NCBI RefSeq assembly: GCF_000834635.1
Contig: NZ_JXQV01000017.1
Span: 1 to 64,000, forward strand
Length of the DNA stretch: 64,000 nucleotides
Origin: Agrobacterium tumefaciens
GTDB taxonomy: Bacteria > Pseudomonadota > Alphaproteobacteria > Rhizobiales > Rhizobiaceae
Direction of reading: 5' to 3'
Part shown: positions 17,772-26,421 of the stretch, in pieces
Layout: the number at the start of each line of letters is the position of its first letter
Position numbering within the stretch: the first letter of the stretch is position 1
Notes under the pieces: generated by a model
What the model saw: only the letters and a program-made list of their open reading frames with translations
The model's database searches: none
What the model was told of the DNA's origin: nothing
Made by a program: the position numbers and the translations under genes

Positions 17772-18643
17772 ATTCCGAAAGCTTCGACACAAAGGCAGTT
17801 GGCCCGCGCATTCGCATGATGATGCCCTTGCTGACGCCCCTCGAAGCGAAGGTCGTGGATACCGTGTTTGCCATGCGCGATTTCAGCGATGAGACATCGC
17901 TGAAACAGATCGCGGATGACGCTGGCGTCTCGGAAGCCATGGTGGTCAAGATCACCAAAAAGCTCGGCTTTTCAGGCTACCGAGATTTTCGCACAGCCGT
18001 CTGCCAGTATAATCGTCAGCCGACTGCGGAAATGCACCAGGACCTGTCCGTCAACGATACGTCGCTAGAGATCGTCCAGAAGGTTTTTCGCACGTCTATC
18101 AATGCCTTGGAGGAAACGCTTTCTATTCTGGATATGGAAGCATTCGACAAGGCAGCCGACCTCATTCACAGCGCAAAGCATCGGGATTTCTACGGCGTCG
18201 GCGGATCGGCGCAGATCGCGCGCGATGTGTCCCACAAGTTTCTGCGCATCGGCGTGCGCGCATCCGTGTTCGATGATGTGCACATGATGCTGATGTCCGC
18301 AGCGCTTCTGACGGAGGGTGATATTGCCATCGGCTTTTCCCACTCCGGCAACACCACTGCCATCATCGAAGCGCTCCAGATTGCAAGGCGCAACGGCGCG
18401 CAGACGATTGCTGTTACCAATTACAACTCGTCTGCTCTGGCGCAGGCTGCCGATGTCGTTCTTTGCTCCACAGCGCAGGGTTCACCCTTGATGGGAGAAA
18501 ATGCCGCTGCCCGTATCGCTCAACTGAATATTCTCGACGCCGTCTTCATGGCGGTCGCGCAGCGCGACTATGAAGCGGCGGAACGCAATCTTGATCGCAC
18601 CATGGCCGCCGTCAAATCCAAACGGAAAGATAGACTTTCATGA
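17768..18643 (+). CDS. MurR/RpiR-family transcriptional regulator
   Basis: A 291-residue regulator with an N-terminal helix-turn-helix of RpiR type (LKQIADDAGVSEAMVVKITKKLG, about 45-70) and a C-terminal SIS domain that binds phosphosugars (GVGGSAQIARDVSHKF, IGFSHSGNTTAIIEAL, VTNYNSSALAQAADV). It is embedded in the sugar operon, with 4-base overlaps to the permease and to the kinase. It probably senses the phosphorylated sugar made by the operon. The repeat at 12998-13025 is a candidate target. Confidence 0.9.
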   Translation: MNSESFDTKAVGPRIRMMMPLLTPLEAKVVDTVFAMRDFSDETSLKQIADDAGVSEAMVVKITKKLGFSGYRDFRTAVCQYNRQPTAEMHQDLSVNDTSLEIVQKVFRTSINALEETLSILDMEAFDKAADLIHSAKHRDFYGVGGSAQIARDVSHKFLRIGVRASVFDDVHMMLMSAALLTEGDIAIGFSHSGNTTAIIEALQIARRNGAQTIAVTNYNSSALAQAADVVLCSTAQGSPLMGENAAARIAQLNILDAVFMAVAQRDYEAAERNLDRTMAAVKSKRKDRLS

Positions 18644-19527
18644 CATCCCCCGCCCACGTCACCGTCTTTGGCAGTCTCCATTACGATATCGCCGTCATGG
18701 GCCCATCCCGCCCCCGCAAGGGCGAGACGGTCACCGGCACATCCTGGCATCCCAAAAGCGGCGGCAAAGGCGGAAATCAGGCAGTCTCTGCGGCCCGCAC
18801 CGGCATGCCGACTTCAATGATCGGTGCCGTCGCAGACGATGATTTCGGGCGGTTTTTGCTGGGCAATCTGGAACGCAAGGGCGTTGACCACACTTTCGTC
18901 CGGCGCGATGCAGCCCGATCCACCGGCATGAGCGTCGCCATCTTTGATGATGAAGGCGATTACGGCGCCGTTATCGTCTCCGGCAGCAATCTCACGCTCG
19001 GCGAAGAGGATGTCGTAGCGGCTTCTGATCTCCTCGCCAAAACGTCGCTGCTTGTTCTCCAGAATGAGATACCCGATGCCGCAAACGTTATTGGCGCAAA
19101 GGTCGTGAAGCAGTCCGGTGGCCGCGTTCTCATCAACGCCGCACCAGCCAGAATGCTCTCCAACGATCTTCAACCTCTCATCGATATCCTCGTCGTTAAC
19201 GCCATCGAAGCGGAAATGCTTGCAGGCGTTGCCGTGGTAGAAACTCTCGATGGCGCGCTGGAAGCGGCCCGCAAACTTGCGAAACTGTTTCCAGAGGTGG
19301 TCGTCACCGCTGGCGGTTCCGGCCTTGCCTACGCCCATCATGATGGAGAGGAAATCGCGATAGGCGCCGTCAAGGTGAAAGTTGAAAGCACGCATGGCGC
19401 AGGAGATGAGTTCATCGGTGTGCTCGCGGCCGAACTTGCATCCGGTAAAGCCATTAAGGACGCTCTTCTCGCGGCCAATTTCGCCGCCGCCACGCTCGTC
19501 AGCACGCCCGAGGTCGACCGGACCTGA
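18640..19527 (+). CDS. PfkB-family sugar kinase with altered catalytic loop
   Basis: A 295-residue ribokinase-family protein. The N-terminal GGKGGNQAVSAART motif is intact. In the C-terminal motif the usual DTTGAGDAF reads STHGAGDEF: the GAGD core with its catalytic Asp is kept, but the flanking residues differ, and the C-terminus is shorter than usual. It overlaps the RpiR gene by 4 bases and ends the operon. Likely a kinase for the sugar handled by the isomerase and CUT2 transporter, perhaps with changed nucleotide or substrate preference. Confidence 0.85.
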   Translation: MTSPAHVTVFGSLHYDIAVMGPSRPRKGETVTGTSWHPKSGGKGGNQAVSAARTGMPTSMIGAVADDDFGRFLLGNLERKGVDHTFVRRDAARSTGMSVAIFDDEGDYGAVIVSGSNLTLGEEDVVAASDLLAKTSLLVLQNEIPDAANVIGAKVVKQSGGRVLINAAPARMLSNDLQPLIDILVVNAIEAEMLAGVAVVETLDGALEAARKLAKLFPEVVVTAGGSGLAYAHHDGEEIAIGAVKVKVESTHGAGDEFIGVLAAELASGKAIKDALLAANFAAATLVSTPEVDRT

Positions 19528-19933
19528 CTAATCCGTCACGCAGCATCATCCTCGCAAATCCTCCGATAACAGCACTTTGTCTCTCAGCTTCTTGACCCCA
19601 AGTAAGGTCGAGTGGCTGGGCGATGTAGACATTTTTGTAAAAAACTCAATCTTTTCAAATAATTTGAACTGTGGTCTGTTTTGATAGTAAAATCAGATGT
19701 TTAGCAGATGATGCAATCCTCTACGTCACCACATTTGCTTGCTTGCATTGAATTTACGGCGGCAGCAAAACAATCCTAAGGTACGAGGCGGGAACCTCAT
19801 CAACTCACCGCAACTTCTCGCAGGAGACCGCTTGACGCTGTGGAATGTTAACGATAACAATTTCCGACATGTGAGTGGAGTCACTGCTGCTGTCCAAGGA
19901 TGACGCGGCTGGGAAAAATGTGGGAGGAGTGCC
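19528..19933. promoter_or_regulatory. 406-base intergenic region before the second TRAP operon
   Basis: No credible coding frame is present. The first third follows the end of the CUT2 operon; the part from 19630 to 19700 is AT-rich. A LacI-type palindrome lies at 19846-19859, just downstream of a TTGACG hexamer (19832-19837) that could be a -35 box, placing the operator where it would block RNA polymerase. Confidence 0.5.
19846..19859 (+). promoter_or_regulatory. LacI/GalR-type operator
   Basis: TGTTAACGATAACA is a near-perfect palindrome with the central CG typical of LacI-family operators (TGTTAnCGnTAACA). It lies 74 bases before dctQ, between a TTGACG hexamer and a weak TAACAA -10 candidate. 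No LacI-family gene is in the window, so the repressor is encoded elsewhere. Confidence 0.6.
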
Positions 19934-20425
19934 ATGGGCCGGCTATTGTCGTTTCTCTGGACCTGGATTGATATATTGATGGCAGTCCTGATGCTATCAA
20001 TGATCACGCTGGTCTTTACCAATGTGGTCATGCGTTATGGCTTTTCATCCGGCCTGCGGGTCTCGGTTGAGCTGTCCCGGCTGGCATTTGTCTGGATCGT
20101 CATGATCGGTGCCGTGTCTGCATTGAAGCGGGGCGAACATCTGGGCATGCCGGAAGTCGCCGAGAAGTATTTTCCCCGCTGGCTGCCCTGGCTGAACAGG
20201 CTGAGCTGGTTGGTGGTGCTGGGCACCTCCATGATGCTCGTCATTGGTTCGTGGCGGGTTACGGTATCCAATTGGGTCAATATATCGCCCCTGACCGGTT
20301 TGCCGCTGGGTCTCTTCTATCTTTCAGGTGTGGTTTGCGGGGTCGCAATGGTGGTGATTGCACTCGTGCGTCTCGTCAATCCGGCCTCCGGCCATTTGGC
20401 TCGCCATGACGGAGACGTGGCATGA
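19934..20425 (+). CDS. dctQ: TRAP transporter small permease DctQ (second system)
   Basis: A 163-residue membrane protein with four segments and the DctQ motif VELSRLAFVWIVMIGAV. GGGAGGAG precedes the ATG. Its end overlaps the dctM start by 4 bases (ATGA). Here the order is dctQ-dctM-dctP, unlike the first TRAP operon, so the two systems are not a recent tandem duplication. Confidence 0.92.
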   Translation: MGRLLSFLWTWIDILMAVLMLSMITLVFTNVVMRYGFSSGLRVSVELSRLAFVWIVMIGAVSALKRGEHLGMPEVAEKYFPRWLPWLNRLSWLVVLGTSMMLVIGSWRVTVSNWVNISPLTGLPLGLFYLSGVVCGVAMVVIALVRLVNPASGHLARHDGDVA

Positions 20426-21702
20426 CGCTTTTCATTTTCATTACGGTTCTGATCGTCGCCATTCTGCTCGGCATCCCGGTCGCATTTGCGCTGCTTCTGT
20501 CGGCTGTGGCGATGATGCTTCAGATGAATCTGTTCAGCGTGGACATCCTGGCGCAGTCGCTCATCAATGGTGTCGACAGTTTCACCCTACTTGCCATTCC
20601 TTTCTTTCTTGTCGCAGGCGAAGTCATGTCGCGGGGCGGCCTGTCCGCCCGTATTGTCGGGCTCGCCATGACACTGGTCGGCCATCGCAAGGGGGGGCTT
20701 GGCTATGTTGCCATCTTCACCTCCATCGTGCTGGCTGGCCTGTCGGGTTCGGCGGTGGCAGATGCGGCGGCACTTGTTTCCATCCTCTATCCGATGATGA
20801 AGAAGGCGGGTTACCCGCAGGAAACCAGTTTGGGCCTGCTTGCGTCTGGCGGCCTTATTGCGCCTGTCATTCCGCCCTCACTGCCGCTTATCCTCATCGG
20901 CGTCGCTGGCAACATATCCATTGGCAAGCTGTTGATCGGTGGCATCGTACCCGGCCTGATGATGGGTCTGACGCTGGTTGTCGTGTGGTGGTTCATCGTG
21001 CGCAAGGACAAGCTCGTTGTGATGGAAAAGGCCTCCTGGCCTGCGCGGGGCAAAGCGCTCAAGGAGAGTTTCTGGGCCCTGCTCTTGCCGGTCATCATCA
21101 TCGGTGGCATTCGCAGCGGTGTCTTTACTGCCACGGAAGCGGCGGTGGTTGCAGCCGTCTATGCCATCATCGTGTCGATGTTCATTTATCGCGAGATGAA
21201 GTGGATCGATCTCTACCATACGCTGGTCGCTGCAGTTGGCACGACGGCCATGGTGATGTTCTTGGTAGGGGCTGCGATGGTCGTCTCCTGGCTGATCACG
21301 GTCGCGCAATTGCCGCAACAGCTCGCCGGGCTGCTGGAACCCTTCCTCGACAGCCCCCGCACATTGATGGCGATTATCATGATCATCGTCTTCATCGTGG
21401 GCACGGCCATGGATCTCAGCCCGACTGTGCTGATCCTCGTGCCGCTGTTCATGCCGGTCATCAAGATGGCCGGTATCGATCCGGTCTATTTCGGCCTGAT
21501 GTTCGTCATCAACTGCTCTATCGGGCTCATCACGCCGCCGGTCGGCACTGTCTTGAACGTGATATGCGGGGTTGGCGGCACCACGATGTCGGCTGCCATG
21601 CGGGGGCTCACGCCCTTCCTGATTGCCTATACCGTGCTGCTGGCCCTGTTCGTGATCTTTCCCGAACTCATAACCTATCCGCTTCAGTTCACGTTGAAGT
21701 GA
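20422..21702 (+). CDS. dctM: TRAP transporter large permease DctM (second system)
   Basis: A 426-residue protein with about 12 membrane segments. Family pieces include LAIPFFLVAGEVMS, GLSGSAVADAAALVS, GLIAPVIPPSLPLIL and NCSIGLITPPVGTVLN. It is followed after 32 bases by its binding-protein gene, which is interrupted. Confidence 0.94.
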   Translation: MTLFIFITVLIVAILLGIPVAFALLLSAVAMMLQMNLFSVDILAQSLINGVDSFTLLAIPFFLVAGEVMSRGGLSARIVGLAMTLVGHRKGGLGYVAIFTSIVLAGLSGSAVADAAALVSILYPMMKKAGYPQETSLGLLASGGLIAPVIPPSLPLILIGVAGNISIGKLLIGGIVPGLMMGLTLVVVWWFIVRKDKLVVMEKASWPARGKALKESFWALLLPVIIIGGIRSGVFTATEAAVVAAVYAIIVSMFIYREMKWIDLYHTLVAAVGTTAMVMFLVGAAMVVSWLITVAQLPQQLAGLLEPFLDSPRTLMAIIMIIVFIVGTAMDLSPTVLILVPLFMPVIKMAGIDPVYFGLMFVINCSIGLITPPVGTVLNVICGVGGTTMSAAMRGLTPFLIAYTVLLALFVIFPELITYPLQFTLK

Positions 21703-21734
21703 AGCATGCGACTTCAAACCTGGGAGGAACCAAC

Positions 21735-22715
21735 ATGCAGACATTCTTCAAATCTTTCGGGCTGTGCGCTGCGCTTCTCGTTAGCACCGCGCTGTCAGCC
21801 TCTGCCGAGACGCAGCTGAAGCTTGCCCATGCCGCACCGGAGGGCGATCTCCAGCAGACCATGTCGATCTATTTCAAGGAGCAGGTGGAGGCCCGCTCCA
21901 AGGGTGCGATCAAGGTCACCATTTTCCCGCAGGGTCAGCTGGGCAACGATGCCCAGATGATTGATGGCGCGCGGTCCGGCATTGTCGACATCACGATTTC
22001 CGGCTTGAACAATTTCACAGGGCTGGTGCCACAGGCCGGCGTGTTCGAACTGCCCTTCATTTTCCCGACGCGCCAGGTGGCCTACAAGGTGCTGGATGGC
22101 GAGATTGGTCAGGGGATTTCCGGCCAGTTTACCAAGCATGGCCTGACCGTGCTCGGCTATCCGGAAAATGGCTATCGCAACATCACAAACAATAAGGGCC
22201 CGATCCGCCAGCCGGACGATCTGAAGGGCCTGCAGATGCGCGTGAACAATTCGCGCGCGTTGAACGACATGTTCGCGCTGCTGGATGCCAATCCGCAGCA
22301 GATCCCCGTAGCCGAGCTGTATACCGCGCTTGAAACGGGCGTTGTCGATGCGCAGGATCATCCTATCGGCATCGTCGTATCGTTCAAGTTCAACGAGGTG
22401 CAGAAATATCTGTCGCTCACGCAGCACGCCTATTCGCCGCTTGCCATGGTGATGAATAGCGAGAACCTGAAGGGCATGAGTGCCGACGAGCAGAAGATCA
22501 TCACCGAGGTGGCGAAAGAAGCCGTGGCCAAGCAGCGCTAGATGAATATTGCCAAGGAAGAAGGCATGATCGCGGCGCTTGAGAAGGAAGGTATGAAGGT
22601 CAATCGCGATGTCGATGCAGCAGCCTTCCAGGCCGCAGTTCTCCCCGTCTGGGATGGCTTCATTTCGGCAAATGGCGATGCGCTCGTCAACCAGATCGTT
22701 TCTGCTTCCAAGTAA
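21735..22715 (+). pseudogene. dctP: TRAP binding protein DctP interrupted by an in-frame TAG
   Basis: The gene starts with ATG at 21735 (GGGAGGAACC upstream) and encodes a signal peptide (residues 1-24, SALSASA-E) and a DctP receptor with the substrate arginine at 169 (LQMRV). Codon 269 is TAG (22539-22541). The frame continues without any other change to TAA at 22713-22715. The intact dctP at 3043-4020 has GAG (Glu269) at the same place: KDSVAKQREL there, KEAVAKQR-stop-MN here. One G-to-T change therefore explains it. The short form would lack the last 57 residues, including the C-terminal helix. Loss of function, amber readthrough or a sequence error are all possible. Confidence 0.85.
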
Positions 22716-22739
22716 GCGCAGCAATTGAACACATAACAG

Positions 22740-22769
22740 GGCGGGGAGGAGATATCCTTCCCGCCTTTT
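22740..22769 (+). terminator. Rho-independent terminator after the second TRAP operon
   Basis: GGCGGGGAGGA and TCCTTCCCGCC form an 11-bp stem (one G-U pair) with loop GATA, followed by TTTT. It lies 25 bases after the dctP stop and closes the operon against the convergent galM-like gene. Confidence 0.8.
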
Positions 22770-22802
22770 CCGTTATTCAGCCTTTAAGGCGATCTGCGGT
22801 TC

Positions 22803-23843
22803 TCAAAGGCGCGGCATGCAACGAATGGAGTATCGCGTCGTCAGGCATTCGCCAGCAGTAAAAGCCCAGCTCGTTTCAATTCCGGCCTGCCGAAGCGGAT
22901 TGTTCGCCGCAGAAACCTGCTCGCCAAGATCAAAAGCAGCGCGAACGGGCTCCATGCCGAGCGCAAGATGTCGCCCGGACCACGGCGCATGCGTGCGGCC
23001 GCGATTGGAGATCCAGAGCATCAGGTTGGGAAACACATGCTGATCCCATTCGAGTTCCGTAACATAGCCTTCGGCGGTATTCGTCAATGCTGCCTTGCCA
23101 CTTGCGCCGCTCAGCAACAACAGGATTTCCGAAGGAGACGCGAGGGGCAGCCTGCATGCATCGATAAAGCTGCCATCCCGTGCCGGGAGCTTCGAAAGAT
23201 CAGCGAATATAGAACCACTTTCAAACGGCGTGATACCCGCAGATTCTTCCAGGGGATGACTGTGAACGGCGGCATAATTGCCGGGGTCAAGGTGCATGGA
23301 TCCCGTCTCTGAGGAAAGGGCAAATACCGGGTGAAGGCCGATTGGCATACGGCAATCGCGGCGTGCGCTGATACTGAGCTCGAATGTCAGTTCGGCTTTC
23401 CCGGGTGTTGCAGTGATGCGGCGGTGCATATGGGAGATGGCGCTGGCTGGCGGATACTCGATTTCGGCTGTCATTTGCGAAACGCCGTCAGAAGCCAAGC
23501 GCCAATAATGGTTCGAACCGAAACCATGGGGATATGCGCCCGCAACATCCGGTGCGTGGCTTGCCGATCCGGCCTCCAGTTGCCAGCGCTCTGGAAGCGG
23601 AGCTTCGGGCGGCATGCCGAACGGCACACACGGCCACTCGCCCCGCAGCCGGCGAAGGATGGGTGGATGATCGCTCAGATCCTCGTTTTCCCAAGGCGCG
23701 ACATGCAGCGGCTGGACCGGTCTTCCATCTGGCAGACGGAAGGTGACCGGGCCAAGCATCCCGCCGAGGCTCTGTAGCGAGGCTTCGCCGCAATCCCAAA
23801 CCATATGGACGGACGAGTTGTCCGGGTCTGTCACGTCACGCAT
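22803..23843 (-). CDS. Aldose 1-epimerase family protein
   Basis: A 346-residue member of the aldose epimerase (GalM-like) superfamily. Visible pieces are the galactose-mutarotase-like strand pattern HMHRRITATPGKAELTF, the IGLHPVFAL histidine segment and a conserved acidic residue in VTELEWDQHVFPN near the C-terminus. It likely interconverts anomers of the sugar imported by the CUT2 transporter encoded upstream in the same operon. I chose ATG 23843, which overlaps the end of the permease gene by 8 bases; an upstream ATG at 23888 would overlap more. It is the last gene of the uxuA operon. Confidence 0.85.
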   Translation of the reverse strand: MRDVTDPDNSSVHMVWDCGEASLQSLGGMLGPVTFRLPDGRPVQPLHVAPWENEDLSDHPPILRRLRGEWPCVPFGMPPEAPLPERWQLEAGSASHAPDVAGAYPHGFGSNHYWRLASDGVSQMTAEIEYPPASAISHMHRRITATPGKAELTFELSISARRDCRMPIGLHPVFALSSETGSMHLDPGNYAAVHSHPLEESAGITPFESGSIFADLSKLPARDGSFIDACRLPLASPSEILLLLSGASGKAALTNTAEGYVTELEWDQHVFPNLMLWISNRGRTHAPWSGRHLALGMEPVRAAFDLGEQVSAANNPLRQAGIETSWAFTAGECLTTRYSIRCMPRL

Positions 23844-24822
23844 GGCCAAGGTGAGGGCGCTCGATGACCAGATTGATGAAGACTGCACCGAGGATCAGTA
23901 TTCCGCGAACCACCTGTTGGGCATAGGGGTTGAAGCCCCAAAGCGTCATGGCGTTCAGCAGAACACCGAGAAAGAGGACGCCAACGAAAGCGCCCCAGAT
24001 CGACCCTTTGCCGCCAAACAGGCTGACGCCGCCAATGATCGCAGCCGAGATGACTTCCAGTTCCATGCCCTTGGCAATCGTCGGGTTGCCGGAGTTGAGG
24101 AGCGACGAATAAACGATGCCACCCATGACGGCGAAGAGGCTCGTGATAACGAGGCAGGTCATACGCGTCCGGTTAACGGCAAGGCCAGACAGGCGTGCCG
24201 CTTCCGCATTGCCGCCGATGGCATAGACTGCTCGACCGAAGCTGGTGAAGTTTGCCAGAACATATGAGATGGCAAAGGACAGCAGCAGCAGATAGACGGG
24301 CATGGGAATGTTAAAAATCCGACCGCTGCCGATGAAATAATACCAGGACGGGAAGGATTCGATGGGCGTACCATCGGTGATCATGTTGGCAAGGCCCGCA
24401 AGCGTCGCCATCATCGCTAGCGAGGAAATGAAGGTCGGTACCATGTATCGGTTCCGCAGCCAGCCATTGAAGATACCCACTGCGGCACCAAAGGCAAAAG
24501 TGAGGGTCATGGCGACGATGACCACAAAAACGCTTGGTTCGAAGTCTCCGCCAGAGATCGCATTGACGAGCCAGGCCAGAATACAGGCCGAAGCGGCCAC
24601 CATGGACCCGACGGAAAGGTCGATTTCGCCAACAATGATCAACAGGGTCATCCCGAAAGCGATCATGCCCGGCACGGCGATAGTTCGCAGAATATTCAAC
24701 TGGTTATCGAGCGTGAAGAAGCCGCGAGCAGTGACCGCGACCAGAATATACAGGGCGATGAGGATGAGAAGCATCGAGTTGCGCCGCACGAATGCGCCGA
24801 CTGTCCCGTCGGAGGTTGTCAT
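23836..24822 (-). CDS. CUT2 sugar ABC transporter permease (RbsC-like)
   Basis: A 328-residue inner-membrane protein of the RbsC family, with GEIDLSVGSMVAASA, GGNAEAARLSGL and GGVSLFGGKGSIWGA. It lies 17 bases after the ATPase gene on the reverse strand and overlaps the epimerase gene. It forms the channel of the sugar transporter in the uxuA operon. Confidence 0.92.
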   Translation of the reverse strand: MTTSDGTVGAFVRRNSMLLILIALYILVAVTARGFFTLDNQLNILRTIAVPGMIAFGMTLLIIVGEIDLSVGSMVAASACILAWLVNAISGGDFEPSVFVVIVAMTLTFAFGAAVGIFNGWLRNRYMVPTFISSLAMMATLAGLANMITDGTPIESFPSWYYFIGSGRIFNIPMPVYLLLLSFAISYVLANFTSFGRAVYAIGGNAEAARLSGLAVNRTRMTCLVITSLFAVMGGIVYSSLLNSGNPTIAKGMELEVISAAIIGGVSLFGGKGSIWGAFVGVLFLGVLLNAMTLWGFNPYAQQVVRGILILGAVFINLVIERPHLGHA

Positions 24823-24839
24823 CGTTGGTATCCTCTTTG

Positions 24840-26342
24840 TCAGCTTGTGGCCTGACGCACCATGCAGCTTGCATAGAGCGCCTTCGGGTCGAGCTGATCG
24901 TTGATGAATTCGTCTGCAATCACGCCGTCGCGCAAAATCAAAATGCGGTCACAGCATTTCACCAGATCTTCGAGTTCTGTTGAAACGACGATGCTGGAAA
25001 GGCCACGCGTCGCCTGTTCCCAGATGATCTGATAGATTTGCTGCTTGGCCAGAACATCGACGCCGCGCCCGGGTTCGTCAAAAAGCAGGATGCGTGGATC
25101 ATTGTTCATCCAGTTGCCAACGACGATCTTCTGCTGATTGCCGCCTGACAGGCTCGAAACGGGAAGCGACGGGTTGCCAACCTTGATCAGCAGGTCTCTG
25201 ATCTGGCGATCAACGAAGGGTTTTTCGCGCGCTGCGGTCACAAAGCCCATCTTGCTGATCGAATGCATCGCCGCCAGACACAGGTTGGCGTGGCTCGACA
25301 GGATTTGCGCCAGTCCGCCGTGCTTGCGGTCTTCCGATGTGTAGCCCAACCCCAGCGCTTTCATCGTCGCGATGGATACATCTTTGATGGTCTTGCCATC
25401 GACGATGACTTCGCCGCCGTCCATCGGACCTGCGCCATAGATGGCGCGCAGCAACTCGGTGCGCCCAGAGCCAAGCATGCCCGCAATGCCAAGCACTTCG
25501 CCGGGGTGGAGATCGAAGGAGACATCAGCCAGTTTTGGTGCAAGCGACAGGTTGCGCACCTGCAGAACGGGCCGCCCCCTGTCCTTTTTGTGCAGCGGTC
25601 TGTTAACCGGCTGGATTTCGCCGAACATCAATTCGAGGATCACATCCGGCGTCGCCTCCGCAATGGGCCGGGAGCCGGTGAGGACGCCATCGCGAAGAGC
25701 GGTCACCGTATCAGCAATCTCGGTGAGTTCGGCCAGCCTGTGCGAAATATAAATGATGGTCACACCGCGATCGCGCAGCCGCTTGATCAGCGTGAAAAGT
25801 TGCTTCACTTCGGCCTGCGCCAGCGCAGAAGTGGGCTCATCAAGCTGCAGGATCGATGGGTTGAACGACATCGCCTTGGCAATCTCGATAACCTGCTGGC
25901 GGCCAATCGAAAGGGACCCGGCTGCCGCATCCGGATCGATATCTCCGGCGCCCATATCATCGAGCAGCGTACGCGCTTTGCGGCGCAGCGCCTTCCAGTC
26001 GATGATCGGCGTGCCAGCAATCTTGGGCAGGCGACCGATGAAGATGTTTTCGGCAACGCTTAAGTGCGGAACAAGGCTGAGTTCCTGATAGACGGTAACG
26101 ATACCGGCTTCCAGCGCTTCGGCTGGACGGGCAAATTGACAGGGCTTGCCATTGACGATCACCTCGCCTGAGCTCGGTTCCGTCGCGCCAGACATGATCT
26201 TGATGAACGTGCTCTTGCCTGAGCCGTTTTTACCCAGAAGAGCGTGAACCTGCCCGCGTGAAAAATTGTGGGTGAAGTCGCTCAGCGCGGTCACGGCGCC
26301 GTAACGCTTCGTAAGCCCGCGCAGTTGAAGAACCGCCGACAT
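24840..26342 (-). CDS. CUT2 sugar ABC transporter ATP-binding protein (RbsA-like)
   Basis: A 500-residue double ATPase: Walker A GKNGSGKSTFIKI, first-half signature SIGRQQVIEIAKAM and Walker B ILQLDEPTSAL, then modified Walker A GMLGSGRTELLRA, signature LSGGNQQKIVVGNW and Walker B ILLFDEPGRGVD. I chose ATG 26342 with GGGAG upstream; an ATG at 26357 would add five residues. It partners the binding protein just upstream and the permease just downstream. Confidence 0.92.
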   Translation of the reverse strand: MSAVLQLRGLTKRYGAVTALSDFTHNFSRGQVHALLGKNGSGKSTFIKIMSGATEPSSGEVIVNGKPCQFARPAEALEAGIVTVYQELSLVPHLSVAENIFIGRLPKIAGTPIIDWKALRRKARTLLDDMGAGDIDPDAAAGSLSIGRQQVIEIAKAMSFNPSILQLDEPTSALAQAEVKQLFTLIKRLRDRGVTIIYISHRLAELTEIADTVTALRDGVLTGSRPIAEATPDVILELMFGEIQPVNRPLHKKDRGRPVLQVRNLSLAPKLADVSFDLHPGEVLGIAGMLGSGRTELLRAIYGAGPMDGGEVIVDGKTIKDVSIATMKALGLGYTSEDRKHGGLAQILSSHANLCLAAMHSISKMGFVTAAREKPFVDRQIRDLLIKVGNPSLPVSSLSGGNQQKIVVGNWMNNDPRILLFDEPGRGVDVLAKQQIYQIIWEQATRGLSSIVVSTELEDLVKCCDRILILRDGVIADEFINDQLDPKALYASCMVRQATS

Positions 26343-26421
26343 GCCTGCTCCCATCAAGTCAGTAACATCTGGCAGCGGACGCCGATTGCGCCGCGCCGCC
26401 AGACGCTTGGGTTTTGGAGAC

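Noticed and set aside
20358-22541. A 727-codon forward frame that runs across dctM into dctP
   Set aside because: Its first part is an out-of-frame reading of dctQ-dctM (His/Arg/Cys-rich, low-complexity). Only the part from 21735 on is real coding sequence, the dctP reading frame.
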